Shown piece by piece: positions 63,201-64,000 of a stretch of DNA of 64,000 nucleotides. The notes under the pieces are model-generated. The model saw nothing but the letters and a program-made list of their open reading frames with translations. It made no database searches and was not told where the DNA came from. Origin of the DNA: Catalinimonas alkaloidigena (GTDB taxonomy: Bacteria > Bacteroidota > Bacteroidia > Cytophagales > Flexibacteraceae); the NCBI RefSeq assembly GCF_900100765.1, contig NZ_FNFO01000006.1, positions 124,001 through 188,000 on the forward strand, in the 5' to 3' direction. The translations under genes were made by a program, and so were the position numbers. How positions within the stretch are numbered: position 1 is the stretch's first letter; each line of letters begins with the position of its first letter.

Positions 63201-63645
63201 CCTGTACGTCGCCGGAGTTGCAGACGTACATGTCGAGCCAGCCGTCGCCGTTCACGTCGGCCATGCTGACGCCCGTCGACCACGCGCGCCTTCCTGCCAC
63301 CCCGGCCCTATCGGTAACGTCTTCGAACTGAAGTGGTGCCGCCGCGCCTTTGTTCAGGTAGAGTTTGTTGGGCCCCATGTTGGCCGTGAGGTACACATCG
63401 AGGAAGCCGTCGCCGTTCACGTCGCCCAGCGCCACACCACCACCGTTGTAGAAGTTGCGGTAAGTGTAGATGTTGAACGCTTTGTCGTAATGCAGGTCGT
63501 TGCGAAAGTCGATGCCCGTCGCGTCCGCAGGCAGGAGCGCAAAGAGGGTCGACCCGACCGGCGGCGCGGTGGTAGTCGGCTGGCAGGCCACCAGCCCGAT
63601 CAGCAACATCCATCCGCTCCCTGAAATCCATTTGTGTGCAGTCAT
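60259..63645 (-). CDS. VCBS/FG-GAP repeat lipoprotein with ASPIC/UnbV domain
   Basis: 1128 residues. Lipobox VAC near residue 21. Many FG-GAP/VCBS blades with Asp-rich calcium loops of the type DVNGDGFLD, DVNGDGWLD, DYDRDGDLD, DLDNDGDLD and DGDGDPD. About residues 510-600 hold the ASPIC/UnbV domain (ASITLKHQGKTFYLEQ, then VDTVLVQWPGGNTT). More blades follow to the end. This is the CRTAC1-type large lipoprotein common in Bacteroidota glycan loci; it may bind or present glycans, but activity is unknown. It is 17 bases from the partial gene at the right edge. Confidence 0.9.
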   Translation of the reverse strand: MTAHKWISGSGWMLLIGLVACQPTTTAPPVGSTLFALLPADATGIDFRNDLHYDKAFNIYTYRNFYNGGGVALGDVNGDGFLDVYLTANMGPNKLYLNKGAAAPLQFEDVTDRAGVAGRRAWSTGVSMADVNGDGWLDMYVCNSGDVQGDNRQNELFINQGDGTFQEQAAAYGLADLGLSTHAAFFDYDRDGDLDMYLLNNSYQAIGSFNLRKNERPLRDTLGGDKLYRNDGRGGAAHPHFTDVSTEAGIYGSIIGFGLGVTVGDVNRDGWMDLYISNDFFERDYLYLNQQNGTFRESLEAQIRSTSAASMGADLADINNDAYPDIFVTDMLPAAEERLKTKTTFDDWNRYQYGVENGYGHQFTRNTLQLNNRNGTFSEIGRLTGMEATDWSWGALIADLDNDGLKDVFVANGIHQDLTDQDFLQFIANDEIRKSIVTKEGVDFKKLISYIPSNPIANYAFQNQDGLRFADQTAAWGLAQPGFSNGAAYGDLDNDGDLDLIVNNVNMPPFVYRNDADARARPHHFLKFQLRGDRQNTAAFGASITLKHQGKTFYLEQMPTRGFESSVDPRPHVGLGALQTVDTVLVQWPGGNTTLLTHVRADQTLTLAEKDAQPPVQWVAHEAPRPPLFQEAGDAPPLDFRHQENHFVDFDRDPLLYHMLSTQGPALCKADVNGDGLDDVFVGNAKDAAGAVFVQQRNGQFVRTTQPALEADRVAEDTEALFFDADGDGDPDLYVCSGGSEFPTSSTALIDRLYLNDGRGNFTKSSQLLPTSAFESTSTVKAGDYDGDGDLDLFVGVRLQPFRYGLPCNGYVLNNDGKGHFTDVTAQVAPELTGLGMLTDAAWEDLDGDHDLDLVVVGEWMPVTVFRNEGGQFSRKIAVPHSQGWWNCLQPADLDGDGDVDFVAGNYGLNARLRASPEKPISMVVNDFDRNGTVEQILCTYNGERSFPVVLRHNLTAQLPALKKKYLNYADYQSQTVAEVFSPEQLQGAQTLEATTLATSVLLNQGDGTFAVQALPTEAQFSPVYGVLIQDLDGDHHPDVLLGGNLYGTKPEIGRYDASYGCLLKGDGKGHFMTVPNHRSGLRLDGEVRNLLTIRANRETLLLAGRNHATLQVLRLQPETPPLERPAL

Positions 63646-63662
63646 CGGTGGGGATCGTAGGT

Positions 63663-64000
63663 CTAGTGGTCTATGGCAGTTAGGTCGGTAAACAGAGCGT
63701 GGACCTGCATGTCGTCGGCATCGGTATAGAGGGTGATGCGGCGGTTGCCGTCCACTTTCACGTAGGCATCGCCCTTGGTCGAGTGCGTCACTTTAATAAA
63801 TCCGTCGCCGTACCATTGCTTGAAGAGCGCCAGCACATCGAGTTGCAGGCTGTCGGCAAACAGGTGCTTGTTCCAGGGCGCCCACGCGTCGTAGGCAAAG
63901 GTGACGGGCATCTGGACGATTCGGTTCTGTTGGAACTCCGGGTAGAAATTCATCGATGCCGGATGCGGCAACTCCGCCATACGGTACAACACGGTGGTGT
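63663..64000 (-). CDS. Partial gene running off the right edge (C-terminal part)
   Basis: About 112 codons are visible, ending at 63663; the frame is open to the last base, so the gene continues outside. Internal ATG/GTG codons need not be the start. The visible part has aromatic, beta-type sequence (FYPEFQQNRIVQMPVTFAYD, WAPWNKHLFADSLQ, KQWYGDGFIKVTHS, AYVKVDGNRRITLYTDADD). I do not recognise the family. It is 17 bases upstream of the VCBS lipoprotein and probably in the same operon. Confidence 0.75.
   Translation of the reverse strand, partial: TTVLYRMAELPHPASMNFYPEFQQNRIVQMPVTFAYDAWAPWNKHLFADSLQLDVLALFKQWYGDGFIKVTHSTKGDAYVKVDGNRRITLYTDADDMQVHALFTDLTAIDH

Overview
The window looks like chromosomal DNA from a GC-rich member of the Bacteroidota, most likely Cytophagales or a neighbouring order. 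The evidence is the gyrB sequence, several SusC-type or CarboxypepD_reg-type TonB-dependent receptors, two proteins with C-terminal type IX secretion (T9SS) sorting domains, and Lacal_2735-type and HmuY proteins. Many starts lack a Shine-Dalgarno sequence, and several genes have a Bacteroidota-type -7 element (TAnnTTTG). I see no transposase, integrase, phage gene, CRISPR array or rRNA. The species cannot be named from the sequence alone.

Layout. 1-1371 is the 5' part of gyrB (minus strand, cut by the window edge). 1547-8269 holds housekeeping and envelope genes: an exported peptidase-regulatory-domain protein, a ROK sugar kinase, two small hypotheticals, a large outer-membrane barrel receptor, DoxX and an MscS channel, followed by tRNA-Pro(UGG) at 8516. 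8944-14910 holds small exported hypotheticals, an outer-membrane barrel protein paired with a vanadium haloperoxidase/PAP2-type lipoprotein, a receiver protein that lacks its phosphoacceptor Asp, and a T9SS cargo protein. 15476-17875 is a GFOR-type oxidoreductase and an MFS carrier.

18281-32969 is the most coherent region, an iron/heme acquisition island. It contains hmuTUVS (with ATGA overlaps), an HmuY-type heme-binding protein carrying a T9SS tail, a TonB-dependent receptor, a second HmuY-type protein that is a lipoprotein, a PepSY membrane protein, a siderophore-type TonB receptor, a pair of small Cys-containing paralogs, and a TrxR-fold ferredoxin-NADP reductase. The three transcription units that begin with hmuT, the siderophore receptor and the reductase each have a near-palindrome (consensus ATTTAGATT-N-AATCTAAAT) 14-16 bases before the start codon. 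This suggests one shared metal-responsive repressor.

33154-44494 is sugar transport and oxidation: a FucP-type carrier and a divergent MFS carrier around an inverted repeat, a CE15 glucuronoyl esterase, an alditol-oxidase-type flavoprotein, a PQQ-type sugar dehydrogenase lipoprotein, a Crp/Fnr regulator with a DUF4386 protein, and a GMC oxidoreductase with its gluconate-dehydrogenase-subunit-3 partner. 44699-50400 is a PadR regulator with two tandem, paralogous, very large ABC permeases and no ATPase. 50612-53012 is a GNAT acetyltransferase followed by the cysteine-synthesis genes cysE and cysM. 53283-64000 is a minus-strand glycan-use cluster: GH127 beta-L-arabinofuranosidase, a propeller-cupredoxin fusion, a lipoprotein, a DUF1080 (3-keto-glycoside hydrolase family) protein, a 1128-residue VCBS/ASPIC-UnbV lipoprotein and a gene that runs off the edge.

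Taken together the window suggests a heterotroph that degrades plant-type glycans, oxidises sugars in the periplasm and scavenges heme. Functions are inferred from motifs and neighbourhood. No similarity search was run.
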